Counted from the stretch's first letter, positions 51,828 to 62,468 are shown. The stretch: 64,000 nt of DNA from Chinchilla lanigera (GCF_000276665.1 NW_004955434.1:22028626-22092625); one strand, 5' to 3'. The notes: a model not told the origin generated them from the letters alone. Program-made: numbers and translations.

Positions 51828-52557
51828 CAAACCTAGATTTTATTAGTTTGTGAAGAGGGGTGTGGCTCAGGGATGACCGACTGTGAGAGTAGCGGGAAGT
51901 ACATAAATGCTGTGAGCTGGGCTAGTAGGAGGCCTGAAACCACCTCTGCAATATGCAGAGAGAAAGATGCAGAAAGAGTAATCTATATACCACAGGCTGG
52001 AGCAGGATCTAGGGTTTGGGGGTTGGTGCTGCAGTTTTGATGTGTAATTTTTCAAGCCCCAAGAAGTCATAGCTTGTTTTCTTCAGATTCATCCTCAGTG
52101 GCAGTGTGGTGACACTCACCCTAGCTCACACATATTATTTGGAGCTACAGGCAGGGTGTCACTGACCTGTCATTGCTTGAAGGACCACACATCAGCACCT
52201 CTGCTAGACCCAACTGTATTGCTTAAAGTCAACTGAGGGAATAAAGACAAAACTTAGCCAGCTCTGCACATATCAATACACAGAAATAAGACCAGGTTTA
52301 GCCAAAATGAAGACAACTGCTCTTCTTTCAGGGAAAGCTGTCCAGGTGGTCCTCCATACATTCCCTTGTTGCTTTTGCTGTCTTCTGCTGCTGTGAACTG
52401 TTGCACCTCTGCCCTATGCAACCCTAGCTTGGAGCCAGTGGATTATGGACTTAAACCTCCACAAACCAACCATGAGCTAAATAAACCTGTCCTCCCTTTA
52501 ACTTTGTGTGTTGGATATTTTGTCTCAACAGCTAGAGAAAGATAACTCGTATACTGG
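51202..52557 (+). mobile_element. LTR-bearing insertion in L1, TSD ACTGG
   Basis: The insertion at 51207-52552 is flanked by ACTGG (51202-51206 and 52553-52557). Its first about 220 bases and last about 215 bases align with the two halves of the solo LTR at 52889-53322. These include the cctcatg...gtggagg start and the atggacttaaacctc...gagctaaataaacc end. About 900 bases of other sequence, with an ID SINE, separate the halves. It is either an LTR split by another insertion or a longer LTR variant. Confidence 0.65.
51674..51841 (-). mobile_element. ID SINE insertion with T-rich tracts on both sides
   Basis: Exact 14-base duplications CAAACCTAGATTTT (51674-51687 and 51828-51841) bound the insert. 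Inside are a T-rich tract (51688-51719), an antisense ID body to about 51790, and a second T-rich tract (51793-51827). One tract is the ID tail. The other, at the 5' end of the element, is unexpected. Confidence 0.88.
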
Positions 52558-52883
52558 CCACCAGAGACACGTAGATTAAAACTACACTGAAATAATGGGT
52601 TATCACAGAAAATGGCCATCAACAAAAAATAATAACAAATGTAGGTGAGGGTGTGAGGGGAAAAAAGGAACTCCACATTGTTGCTGGGAATGTAAACTAG
52701 TACAACCACTACAGAAATTAGTGTGCAGATGCTTCAAAAAACTAAAAATAGAAATTCCATTTGACACAGTTATTCCTTTTTTAGGTATCTTCCCAGAAGA
52801 GTTAAAATCATTATATTACAGGGAGATGTGCATATCCAAATTTATATCAGCACAATTTATAATAGATCATGGAAACAATGTAT

Positions 52884-53327
52884 ATGTCTGTCATAGCTTG
52901 TATTTAGATGTCCCCTCAAAGCCTCATGTACTCCCAGGTGGAGCTTTTCAGAGGTGGTTGGATCTCTAGTGTGTGATACTGGGATTAAGGGTGTATAGAA
53001 CTGGATTTGGGCAAAAATCGGTTTAGCACAGTTCTGGGTGTGGATAATGGGAAGACCCACCCTAGGTGGGGGTGGCACCATCCAAAAGGCTTGCAGCCTG
53101 AACAGAATGAAAGGGAAAAGGAGGCTTGCTGCTGCTTTGCTGCCTCGCGCCTGCTCTGCCATGGACTGTTTCTGCTTTTGATACTCACCTGCCATGCCAC
53201 CCTGCCTTGGAGTGAGAGGACTATGCACTGAAACCTCTGCAAACAGTGAACCAAAATAAGCCATTTCCTCCTTTAACTTTGGTTATCAGACATTTTGTCT
53301 CAGCAATGAGAAAAGTAAGACAATGTC
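52884..53327 (+). repeat. solo LTR, MaLR/ERVL-like, TSD ATGTC
   Basis: A 434-base unit at 52889-53322 starts TG and ends CA and is flanked by the exact 5-base duplication ATGTC (52884-52888 and 53323-53327). The terminal bases and 5-base duplication fit MaLR/ERVL LTRs. The 3' part has the family-like run ctctgcaaacagtgaaccaa followed by an AATAAG signal-like sequence. It splits the L1 C-terminal block cleanly. Confidence 0.85.
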
Positions 53328-53469
53328 CATGAACAGATGAATGGACAAGGAAAATATGGAGTACTATGCTGCTGCAAAGAAAGATAAACTTGAGACATTT
53401 ATAGGTAAGTGGATGCAACTTGAGAACACAATGTTAAGTGAAATAATTCAGAAACACAAGTTTACTGTT

Positions 53470-53481
53470 TATATATATATG

Positions 53482-53513
<32 letters not shown>

Positions 53514-53526
53514 GAGAGAGAGAGGT
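53470..53526. repeat. (TA)n-(GA)n microsatellite
   Basis: Alternating TA with a few TG and CA interruptions, passing into a short GA run. It sits just after the last recognisable base of the first L1 copy. Confidence 0.92.
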
Positions 53527-53789
53527 AGGAAGTAGGGTGAAGTTCAAATACTTCCCCACATTACATATTTCATTGTTTCAAAAATATTTTAATATATGTG
53601 CCTATTTGTTTCATTTATACTTTAGTTTATCTTAGATCAATGAAAAGAAAGTTTTATGTTACTGTTTCTTTCTTTTCTTGTAGGAATCTTTTAGTTTATT
53701 TTTGTAATTTGAGTAACTACTATGCAGATAACAGCACATAACATATTAACTATCATTACTTTATTTTGTTATGAAATTTTGTTTTACTT
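53527..53789. other. AT-rich spacer between two L1 copies
   Basis: T-rich sequence with no firm family match. It could be the 3' UTR of the first L1 copy or pre-existing intron. Confidence 0.4.
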
Positions 53790-56115
53790 TTTCATAAAAA
53801 AGAGATCGTTCTTTGAAAGGATAAAAAAAGAAATCCTTGCTCAATCTTATCAAAATAGAGAAAGAGACAGAGAAAGAGAGAGAGAGAGAGAGACAGAGAG
53901 AGCGGGGGGGGGAAAGACTCAGATCAAAGCAATTAGAAATGAAAAATGCAAAATCAAAACAGACATCATAGGAATACAGAAGATTGTATGTAACTACCTC
54001 AAAAACCTGTATTCCAATAAACTGGAGAATGTAGAAGAAATGGATAGATTCTTATAAACAAATGAATTACCAAAACTGAACCCAGAAGATATAAAAACCC
54101 TGAACAACCCAATAATGGGCAATGAAATTGATGTAGTTATTAAAAAAACCTACTAAGAGAAGCTCACAATCATACATATATATATCAAAGACTTCAAATT
54201 ATTATTATTTGCAGATGAAATAATCCTCTGCATAGAAGAGCCCAGAAATTCCACCAAAAGACTTCTACAACTAGTAACTGAATTCACCAATGCAGTAGGA
54301 TACAAAGTCAACATACAAAAATCAATAGAGTTCCTGTAAGTCAAAAATTAACTCACTCAAAAATAATTTAGTAAAAGAATACCATCCACAAAAGATCAAG
54401 AAAACCAAATACTTCAGAATTAACATAACCGTGGAAATGAAAGACTTTTACAACGAAAACTACAGTACTCTTAAAAAGAAAAGGAGAGTGAAGAGGACAT
54501 CAGCAAATGGAAACCGTCTTCTCTGTTCTTGGAAAAGCAGGACCAATGTTGTCAAAATGGCCACAGTTCTAAAATTTATATATAGATCTATTGTAATCCT
54601 AATCAAAACCCCAACACCATTCCTCAGAGAACTAGAGAAAACAATTCCAAAGTTCATATGGGTCCAGAAGAGACAGAGAACTGTGGGAGAAATCCTGAGC
54701 AACAAAAACAAAGCAAAACTCCTGGGTTACAAGTTACATGACAAAGCTACAGGGGTAAAACCAGAGCGTTACTGGCACAAAATCAGACATGTGGATCAAC
54801 AGAACAGAAGAGAGGATGCAGAAACAACCCCAACAGATTTAACTATCCGATCTTTGACAAAGGAGCCAGAAATACATGCTGGAGGAAAAATAGTCCCTTC
54901 AGCACACGGTGCTAGAAAACTGGCTATGCACATGTAGAAGAGTGACCTAGACCTGTATCTCTCACTGTATACTAAACTAAATGAAAATGGACCAAAGATC
55001 TAAATGTTAAAGCAGAAACACTTAATCTGCTGGAAGAAAATATAAGGAAAATTCCTGAAGACTTAGGCATAGGCAAGGACTTTCTGAACAGGACCCCAAA
55101 TGCACAAGAAAGAACATCAAGAATCAACAAATGGGATCATATCAAATTAAAAACCTTCCACATTGCAAACAAGTGAATAAGTAATCTATAGAATGGGAAT
55201 AATGTTTGCCAACTATTCCTCAGAGGACTACTATCTAGAATACAGAAAGAACTAAAAAAATTAGACCACCAAAATAATAGATCCAATCAAAAGCTGAAGT
55301 GAATGGACACTGCTCAGAAGTACAAATGACCAAGAAGTACATGAAAATAATGTCCAACACAGCTGGGCATTAAAGAAATACAAACAAACAAACCAACAAC
55401 AAAATAAAACTGAGATTCTATCTCACTCCAGAAAGAACAGTTAGAATTTTAAAAATCAGATAATAACAAATGCTGGTGAAACCACAGGGAAAAAGGAATC
55501 CTTCTACATTGTTGTGGGAATGTAGATTAGTACAACACTATGGAAATCAGTATAGAGATTCCTCAAAACACTAAAAATGGGAATTTCATTCAACCCAGCT
55601 AGTCCCCTTCTAGGCATCTTCCTAAAAGAGATAAAGACATCACATTACAGTGAAATGTGCATACCTATGTTTATAGCAGCACAACTAATAGCAGCTCAAT
55701 CCTAGAAGTAGCCTGTATGTCCATAGACAGATAAATGGATAAAGAGATTATGTATTTATACAAAATGAAATACTATCTCATAAATAAGGATAAATATGAG
55801 TCATTTGCAGGAAAATGGATGCACCTTGAGAATATAATGTTATGTAAAATAAATCAGGCACACAAGCTGAAATATCAGATGATTTCTCTTAGATGAGAAA
55901 CCTAAAGCATGAACAAATTAAAGATCAAAATAACAGATAAATACTAGATCTTCTGCAAAAGGGGAAAGGACCAAGAAATGGACAGAAGGAGGAGGGAGAG
56001 GAGGGGAAAGAGAAGCAAAAAAAACTAAGATGTGTTATGTGCACATACGAACTTCCCATGATGAATAACTATTATGTACTGCAAATATGTGTTAATAAAA
56101 ATTTTAAAATTCAAT
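53790..56115 (+). mobile_element. decayed L1: ORF2 linker to 3' end, most of RT deleted
   Basis: The translation in shifting frames gives landmarks of L1 ORF2: a linker block NLYSNKLENVEEMDRFL at about 54000-54055, then a jump near 54150 into the reverse-transcriptase palm block reading LLLFADEIIL at about 54200, then RTNVVKMATVLKFIYRS (about 54540-54590), PKFIWVQKRQR (about 54650), and the C-terminal and 3' UTR blocks to 56115. Many stops and frameshifts make it non-functional. The RT segment between the linker and the palm is missing, and the catalytic-box position reads FADE instead of the expected FADD. A GA microsatellite at 53861-53915 interrupts it. Confidence 0.88.
53861..53918 (+). 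repeat. GA/CAGA microsatellite ending in a G run
   Basis: A run of gaga and gagaca units followed by eight G bases, embedded in the L1 linker region. Confidence 0.9.
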
Positions 56116-56124
56116 TAAAAAGGT

Positions 56125-56375
56125 AAGAGAAAACTAAGAAAAGAGAAAGATCACAACAAATTGAAAGCACAAAATACCACAATAGAAAACAATTCAAACA
56201 CAACAGTAATCACAATCAATGTGAATGAACTAAACTCTCCAATTAAAGATAATGATTGTAGCATAAGCTGACAGTTTAAACAAAATGCCAGCATATTCTG
56301 TTTATGAGAGATTTATCTAAGACAAAAGAAATCTGAAAATAAAAGAATGGGAAAAAATGCCAAATACACACATAT
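56125..56375 (+). mobile_element. L1 ORF2 endonuclease-region fragment
   Basis: The order aatcaatgtgaatgaacta, aactctccaattaaa, then agatttatctaagacaaaag matches the early ORF2 of old mammalian L1 subfamilies. It directly follows the 3' end of the L1 at 53790-56115 and is a separate, older piece. Confidence 0.65.
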
Positions 56376-56475
56376 TGGTTCTTGTGTTCCCAGCAGTCAG
56401 GGAGGAGCTTACCATAAAAGTCTTGCTCGCTATTCAAGTCAAAATACCAATTGACTGTCAGGTTCACAGACAGGG

Positions 56476-56632
56476 AGGGAGGAAGGCAGGGAAAGTGTGG
56501 GAAAAGGAGAGAGAGAGCCAGAGAGAGAGAGAAGAGGAAGAAGAAGAAGAAAAGGAGGAGGAGAGAAGAGAAGAGGTGAGGTGAGGGGAGGAGAGGAAAG
56601 AAAGGAGGGAGGAAAGGATGAGGTAACTGTCT
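56476..56632 (+). repeat. polypurine tract
   Basis: About 155 bases consist of (GA)n, (GAA)n and (GGA)n with very few pyrimidines. The ORFs across it are low-complexity artefacts. It lies between the two inverted L1 fragments. Confidence 0.9.
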
Positions 56633-56889
56633 TCTATACTGCTGGAAGGATTCACAAAGTTTAGCTCATCTCCTGCCAGTGAAAACTAGAGTACCAAGGA
56701 AATGATCAAGGACAATTTCAAATGAATGTATTAAAATCTATCGGGCTCTTTTGGGTGCCTCAAAATGCCTTGTTCACTCTGAACTATACATAGTGATGGG
56801 CTAGTAGAGGAAAATAGAGCAAAAAAACCCTCTATATAAACATACATACTATATTCATAGGTATCTAATTAAGAATTCTAACGCCTAAA

Positions 56890-57179
56890 TTTTCTTTCTT
56901 TTGATTCTCCTTTTACTTTGTTTTACATGTTTTATTTTTCCACTCTTTAATTTTCAACATCCTTTTGTTTTAGATAAATCTCTCATAAACAGAATACAGC
57001 TGCATTCTGTTTAAGCTAGCAGATTGTTAGCCTGACAATCAGTATACATACTTTTATTTATACAAGGATTATCTTCTTTTCTTTGAATTTTGTACATTAA
57101 TTTTACCCATTTACTTATTAAGCTTAGACTGGCTTCAGTTTTATAATAGATTCTGAATCTGAAGCAAGCTTGGAGCTGC
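56890..57179 (-). mobile_element. L1 ORF2 fragment, inverted relative to 56125-56375
   Basis: Positions 56962-56995 are the reverse complement of 56295-56328 with one mismatch in 34, and weaker similarity continues on both sides. The facing copy has the character of an L1 ORF2 endonuclease-region fragment, so this is the minus-strand counterpart. Its outer limits are uncertain. Confidence 0.6.
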
Positions 57180-57961
57180 ATCTGTGCACACAATAAAATT
57201 TTTAATAATTTGCTACATTAGAAGAACTACTTTATTGTATAAGGAATTTTAGTGCATATTGTTTTCATTCTGACTTTCCCAAGAATATTAATAACAATAA
57301 ATGCAGGAACACACAAACTGAATAAAGCAAGGTACACTTAGATTACTGAAGAGTTTGTTGCTCCAATGACCCAGCTTTCAGCATCTTTCCTTAGATCACT
57401 TCCTTTATTAGAACCTGGCTGACCCGCCGTCAGATTACGGTGTCAAAGCTAAGAAGTTAAATACCATGGACAGCTGCTTTCCAGGCCAATAAACAGATCA
57501 GATCAGCAGGATCCTGGCAGCCTGGCCGGGCACTCGACAGAATGTGCTGGATCCCTGAAACTCAACTGATTCTCATCCTCCATGATTCAGATTTACTCCT
57601 GAGCAGCTACAGAGACTTTTTAAGAAGATGATGCTACCACTGACAGTAGAAAAGTCTCTGCTTAGTGTAGATATTTCTAAACCCTAGCCAGTGGCTTTCT
57701 TATTTCAAGCAAAATCCTTCACAGCAAAATTCCAGGACAAAAAGTTTTTGGAGGTTTCCTTGGATTTTATAGTAATATTTAGACTGTCGATATTCATTAT
57801 ATAGGAGCTAGGGCTTACGTCTATTATAATATGACAAATACTATATGCCTAAGGGGTACAACAACCTGCTCTACTCTGGTTCACTGGAGTAAATTCAATC
57901 TTCAAGGTGTGCTTTGCAATTCTTAAATCTGAAATAATTTATCCTGATTCACTTTTCACTT
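57180..57961. other. unique intronic sequence
   Basis: No repeat or coding signal is recognised. The block at 57320-57760 has a more balanced base composition than its surroundings and no transposon resemblance, so it is a reasonable place to look for conserved non-coding sequence. Confidence 0.4.
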
Positions 57962-58083
57962 AAGAATGGAACATAGGGGCTGGGGATTTAGCTCAGTGGC
58001 AAAAGCGCCTGCCTGGCAAGCGCAAGGTCGTGAGTTCGGTTCCCGGTACCGGAGGGGGAAAAAAAAAAAAAGAATGGAACATA
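57962..58083 (+). mobile_element. young ID SINE with perfect TSD
   Basis: The ID body starts at 57976 (ggggctggggatttagctca) and ends in a G-run and poly(A) by 58069. Exact 14-base duplications AAGAATGGAACATA flank it at 57962-57975 and 58070-58083. The perfect duplication indicates recent insertion. Orientation is antisense to SLC24A2. Confidence 0.95.
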
Positions 58084-58124
58084 AAAGAAGGGAACCAGCA
58101 TTTATTGAACAATACACATTTGCA

Positions 58125-58300
58125 AAGGACTATATTAGATGCTTAACATCCATTTAACAGTTTTCCCAACCTTATAAAGTAGATACTATTCTTCTCATTT
58201 TCCAGATTAGGAAACTGAGGCTCAGAGATCTTAAATGGCTTCTCTGAGGCTACTGGGCTTATTACACAGCTGGGCTTAAAACCCTTTGCTCCTTGTGTCA
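58125..58300 (-). repeat. MIR SINE
   Basis: The segment reads as an antisense MIR: lower-case landmarks include cattttccagattaggaaac, then tgaggctcagag, then a CACAGCTGGG-like block. This is the typical order for the reverse strand of the mammalian-wide tRNA-derived SINE. Confidence 0.85.
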
Positions 58301-60836
58301 AAGGTTTTCTTCACATACAATGGCACCACAACTTTCTAGGAAAGATAATGATATCCTTAAAGAAAGAAACATAACAATTGATTTCAAAAAGCACACACAG
58401 TGTAGCATTATTGCTTGGTGAAAACAAGGTGACAGTTCACATTTTTCACACTCTACAGTTGCTGCATGACATGTATCATCCATAATGGAACCAAATTAAG
58501 ATTTCAACTGGTTTGCAAAACAAGTAGTTCAAGAGATTTCACTGCTAACAGCCGTTACAGTTCTGTGACAAGAGCCATCTGATAATTTGTATGAGAATAT
58601 AGCTGTTTCTTCTACTTTTTCAAATTCCCATGGGCCATAATTGTATAAATAAGACAATAAGGTAGGAGTACATGAAAAAATGCTTAGTATTACACTTTCC
58701 AAATTCTTGTATAGCACATAAAGATTCCACGGATGGTCACATTTGGCTTAGGGTCTTTTTTCTGAGTATTATGATGATGTCAGAGCCCTGATTTCTGTAG
58801 GAAATGTGGGCTAAGTGGCCAGATACTAACTCTGCAGACCACAAGGCAACATGGTCACACCCAAGGACGCAACTCTGGGATGCCTTACGTTTGGGGAGTG
58901 GACAGCAAACTCCCATAAGGTTCTGTAACCAGGAATAGGATAAAAGCTGTAATTGCTGAAGAAGGAATTCCAACAAAGACTCAAAAGTGAATTCTCCAGA
59001 GAAACCATATATGATGCATTATTCCATCTAAACAACGTTATGTCTGTTCCAGCATTGGGGGGAATATCCAACAAGACATAGCTTCATAAAAAAAGAGTCT
59101 ACTTCCATTAGTTATCAAATGCCAAAAGATTCCATGATCAAATGGAATAAATCCCAACTGGCTGGCATTAAAAGAAAAATAATACAATGAACACATTTGG
59201 GGGAAAATCAGAAACAGGAGAAATAATTAAGAATAAGACATACTACTTTAAAAATTACATGATATTCAGAATTTCTAAATTATAAAAGAATATTTTATTA
59301 CTTTTTATTATCTGTAATTGTTTGATCAATCTTGTATTCTTACATCTGGTAATCTGAGCAACTCTGCTGGAGATAACAATATGTTATATAACAACCATTG
59401 GTAATTCCTATCATCTTGTTTTCAAATTCTGTATTGTTTTTATTTTTTTGCGTTGTTTTGTTTTTGTCTTTTGTGTTAGTTATTGTTTTTTCTCTTTAAA
59501 TTAAAAAAAGAAATTGGCAAAAAAAAGAGAATATTAAGCATAGCACAAACTTACGATTTGAATGACAACTGCTAAACATTGTCAGTCTGAATTGCTGACT
59601 TATAAGTCACTGGACATGACAGTCACCTAGCTGAGTAGGTAGTAATCTTGCCAGGACTATTTTAATGAATGTTTTATAATTGATTAAATGTAGTCTGTTA
59701 CCTGCATTTAAAAAGTTATTTTCTAAATGCACTCCCACCCTGCAATTTTACATATCCCACTGGCTTACCCGGCAAGTTCCTGTCTGATAAATGATGTCAG
59801 TATAACCTTTAACCAAAGTGTGAGTCTAAGTATGGAGTCTCAAAAAGACCTTTCACTGATGACTTACCCAAGTTATTTATCAGTAGCCCAATTATTTCTC
59901 TGCCTCTGAAAATATGCCTTTCCTTAACAGTAACTTATTATCCTGATTTGAATAAACAGAGACTATCACTCAAACCACTTGGGCTTGAGGAGAGGGTTTG
60001 AGGGCTCATCCACTTGGCTCCTGGTTTGGGGCAGCGAGAGAGTCTCTCCTGACGGCCCTGTCCTCTGCCCTTAAGGATGTGCACTCATTTGCAACATCTA
60101 CATGCAGGCTTGCTACATATTTTGCTGAATGATTTTTAAACTACAGTTTCTAACAAACAACTGTGTACTGCGAGAGAGGTAGAAAAACAGAGCACACAAA
60201 CACGTTCTCTTTGTATGTAATAAATAGAAAGAGCACGTCTATCTACTTCTCTCTGTATCTGACTACTGTTTTCTGACTTTGTTTCTGTATCATGGCTCCT
60301 AAAAATGATAGTTATAAAACCTGACGATAAAATTATTGTGTACATTTGAAGTAGTATCTTTTTTTCTTTCTTCATGGACAAAATCTTTTACAGCTACTCA
60401 AATAAGTTACAGCTACTCAGATAATAGCATGAAGTCTATGTATATACAGTATTTGGGTTTTCTGTTGAAAGTCACATTCATGATGAAATTCTACTGTTAA
60501 GATATAACCAAAACTGCATTACGACAATACACAAAATTTTACTGATGTTGTTTATCTATTTTTTTAATTCACATTTTTGCAAATCACTTTCTTCTAAGTG
60601 CTTTATGAATCTGCTTCCCAACTAAGCAGTAGGATGGTCACTACTTTCACTACAACTCCCTCAAATTCTACTGTAAAAATATACTGGGCCATGTTTCCTA
60701 GGGTGGGCAGAACTGGCCTCTATGATACAGAGGTGGGTGACAGGGCTGGACAATGACTCTCTCTTTACAGTGGACATTAATTAGATCTTGGTCAAGTGAT
60801 CTTAAATATGATTGTATAGATCAAAAAAATAACAAT
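58301..60836. other. intronic sequence without recognised genes
   Basis: AT-rich sequence with short chance ORFs only. A T-rich then A-rich stretch at 59420-59530 could be the remains of an old retroposon tail. Nothing else is recognised. Confidence 0.5.
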
Positions 60837-60943
60837 GGGGTTGGGAGGTAGAGCTCAGTGACAGGGTGCTTGCCTTACAAGTGCAAGGCTGTGGGTTTGA
60901 GCCCTATCACAGCAAAATAAAGTAAAAAAGAAAAAATAATCAT
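60837..60943 (+). mobile_element. old ID SINE
   Basis: The body matches the ID pattern (gggttgggaggtagagctca, then a B-box-like gtgggtttgagccc), followed by an A-rich tail. It is much more diverged than the ID copies at 14129, 23613 and 57976. Confidence 0.8.
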
Positions 60944-61420
60944 GACCACTCTAATGGCCAGACCTTTGGGCCCAGGCTGCTGACTGGGCAACAACCTTTC
61001 AAGAGATGGTTTTTGATAACTGCCATGTGCCCATTTAATAGGCAAAAGCCCTGCCACTTGCTAGGAAATACACGTTTTCCCATGAGTATCAAACTGCTCA
61101 CAGAATCATTAAGTCTAGTTTCCCGAAAATAAAAAAGCAGGTTAAGTGCTGAGTCCACTCCGGGATGCTTATGTAACCCATAGGTACAAATGTTTTTATT
61201 CTGAAGTGAGTCGCTGGGGAACTTGATATTCATCTAGAAGAATGCCCCCCTGTTATTTTTTATACTGCCACCTTAGTCTGGCACAAAACTCAGAATGCAA
61301 TCTGCGATCCCCTGTAGCCCAAAACACCATCATATTAAAAGAAGTTGCAGATTTCAAAAGCAGAGTAATTCAGAACTATGGTCGAGCAAAGCACCGAATA
61401 AAAACACCATCGCCACCAAC
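60944..61420. other. unique sequence 3' of the SLC24A2 coding exon
   Basis: This is the start of the large intron downstream of the donor at 61420. It contains no recognised repeat. The ORFs here are short and unsupported. The roughly 150 bases next to the donor are open in the SLC24A2 frame but encode nothing resembling the family. Confidence 0.6.
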
Positions 61421-62350
61421 CTTTGGTTGAACTTCGGGTGCTGCCACCTTGACGGCTTTGTTGCGACTTATCACCTGCTTCGCCCACCTTTCTACCTGAA
61501 CGTTGAATTTCATGAAAATCACATAGCCAACGTAGGCTGTTAGGAGAAGCATGCTTTCCCACCACATGATAACATTATCCAGGAAAAATATAATCAGCAT
61601 GATCAAGTCAACGATGTAGAAGGACACATCCCGAAAGAGTGGCCACCACGTCAGGTTTAAGATCTCTCTGGAAAACAGAGCACACATGCCAATCACGAAA
61701 AGGATGTTGAACACTGCGGAACCCACGATTGTGCCTATGCCCACGTTGCTGTGAGCAATGAACACCCCTATGAGGGACGTGAACAGCTCTGGGGCTGAGC
61801 CCCCCGCAGCCATGAAGGTCGCTCCAGCCACGTCGTCGGAGATGCCGAGTTTTTCAGTGATGACGGTCAGAGAAGGAACGAAGAACTCATCACACACGAT
61901 GGCTAAGGCTATGAACATGTAGATCATTCCTATGACATGGAGAATAATGGCGCCTCTTCTTCGCTCCTCAAGGGAAAAGATATCTTTAGGGTAGTCTCCT
62001 TGGGCGTGATCTGTACTGTTCTCAGATTTGCCTTCCTGAGAAAGGGGTGGCTGCGAAGTGTAATCCCAAGTCTTGTCCTTTAAGTCTAAGAGTGTCCTCT
62101 GAGGGAAACTGTGCGCTGCACCGGGGCCACTGCCCACCCCGGCCTCTCCTGCGCTCTGCGTGTCTGTCTCAGAAAAGGCGCTGACTGGGAACGGGACAGC
62201 GCTCACGGCCACGAGGCCCAGGAAGAGGCCTAAGATTCGAATTAACTTCAGTCTTTTCCTCACGGCACGCTGTCTCCTGCCGCCAGGCAGCGTCGCTGCG
62301 GAGCACCATCCCTCCAGGAGGCCGATGGCGGTGCTTTGGTGCAGGTCCAT
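61421..62350 (-). CDS. SLC24A2: SLC24A2 (NCKX2) first coding exon, residues 1-310
   Basis: This exon encodes the N-terminal half of a K+-dependent Na+/Ca2+ exchanger of the plasma membrane, which in the known family exports Ca2+ and K+ in exchange for Na+ in neurons and cone photoreceptors. The translation shows a basic N-terminus, a first hydrophobic segment at about residues 36-58 (cleaved signal or TM0), an extracellular loop with an N-glycosylation site NST at 111-113, a membrane segment at about 133-160, then the alpha-1 repeat with [19 protein letters not shown] at 171-189, and more membrane segments to about 280. With the start at 62350 the alpha-repeat glutamate is residue 188, the number of the key cation-binding glutamate in human NCKX2, and the start context is strong (A at -3, G at +4). 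The exon ends after codon 310 at AAG followed by gttggt, a plausible donor. The rest of the roughly 660-residue protein lies outside the window. The paralogues SLC24A1, A3 and A4 fit less well because the near-identical stretch from residue 105 onward is that of SLC24A2. Confidence 0.97.
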
Positions 62351-62386
62351 CCTGGGCGTTGTGGGGGACATAGTGGTCTTCAGAGT

Positions 62387-62413
62387 TCAGACGAAAGTGG
62401 ACAGCTCGGTCAT
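62387..62413 (-). promoter_or_regulatory. upstream ORF 2 in SLC24A2 5' UTR
   Basis: An ATG at 62413 opens an eight-codon frame, MTELSTFV, closed by TGA at 62389-62387. It is in the same reading frame as the SLC24A2 coding sequence, so the TGA fixes how far the main ORF can extend upstream. It lies 36 bases before the chosen start. Confidence 0.5.
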
Positions 62414-62468
62414 GCTCTTCCGTACGTTACAGTTCAGAGTCTGTGGGCACCTCCAGGACCAGGGCTTC

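Larger units (their letters stand above)
45600..53470 (+). mobile_element. near full-length decayed L1 carrying nested insertions
   Basis: The L1 parts appear in order on the plus strand: leader (45600-47287), ORF1 (47288-48160), ORF2 endonuclease and linker (49855 to about 50985), ORF2 C-terminal block (about 50990-51206, 52558-52888 and 53328-53470). Three insertions with target duplications split it: a retrocopy at 48161-49839, an LTR-bearing unit at 51207-52552 and a solo LTR at 52889-53322. ID SINEs sit in the leader and inside the second insertion. Removing each insertion and one duplicate rejoins L1 sequence smoothly. The reverse-transcriptase domain is absent between about 50985 and 50990. 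Confidence 0.8.

Noticed and set aside
1..61420. Possible second SLC24A2 exon
   Set aside because: I looked for the family's next conserved block on the minus strand and did not recognise it. A short exon missed by eye cannot be excluded; a translated alignment with full-length NCKX2 would decide.
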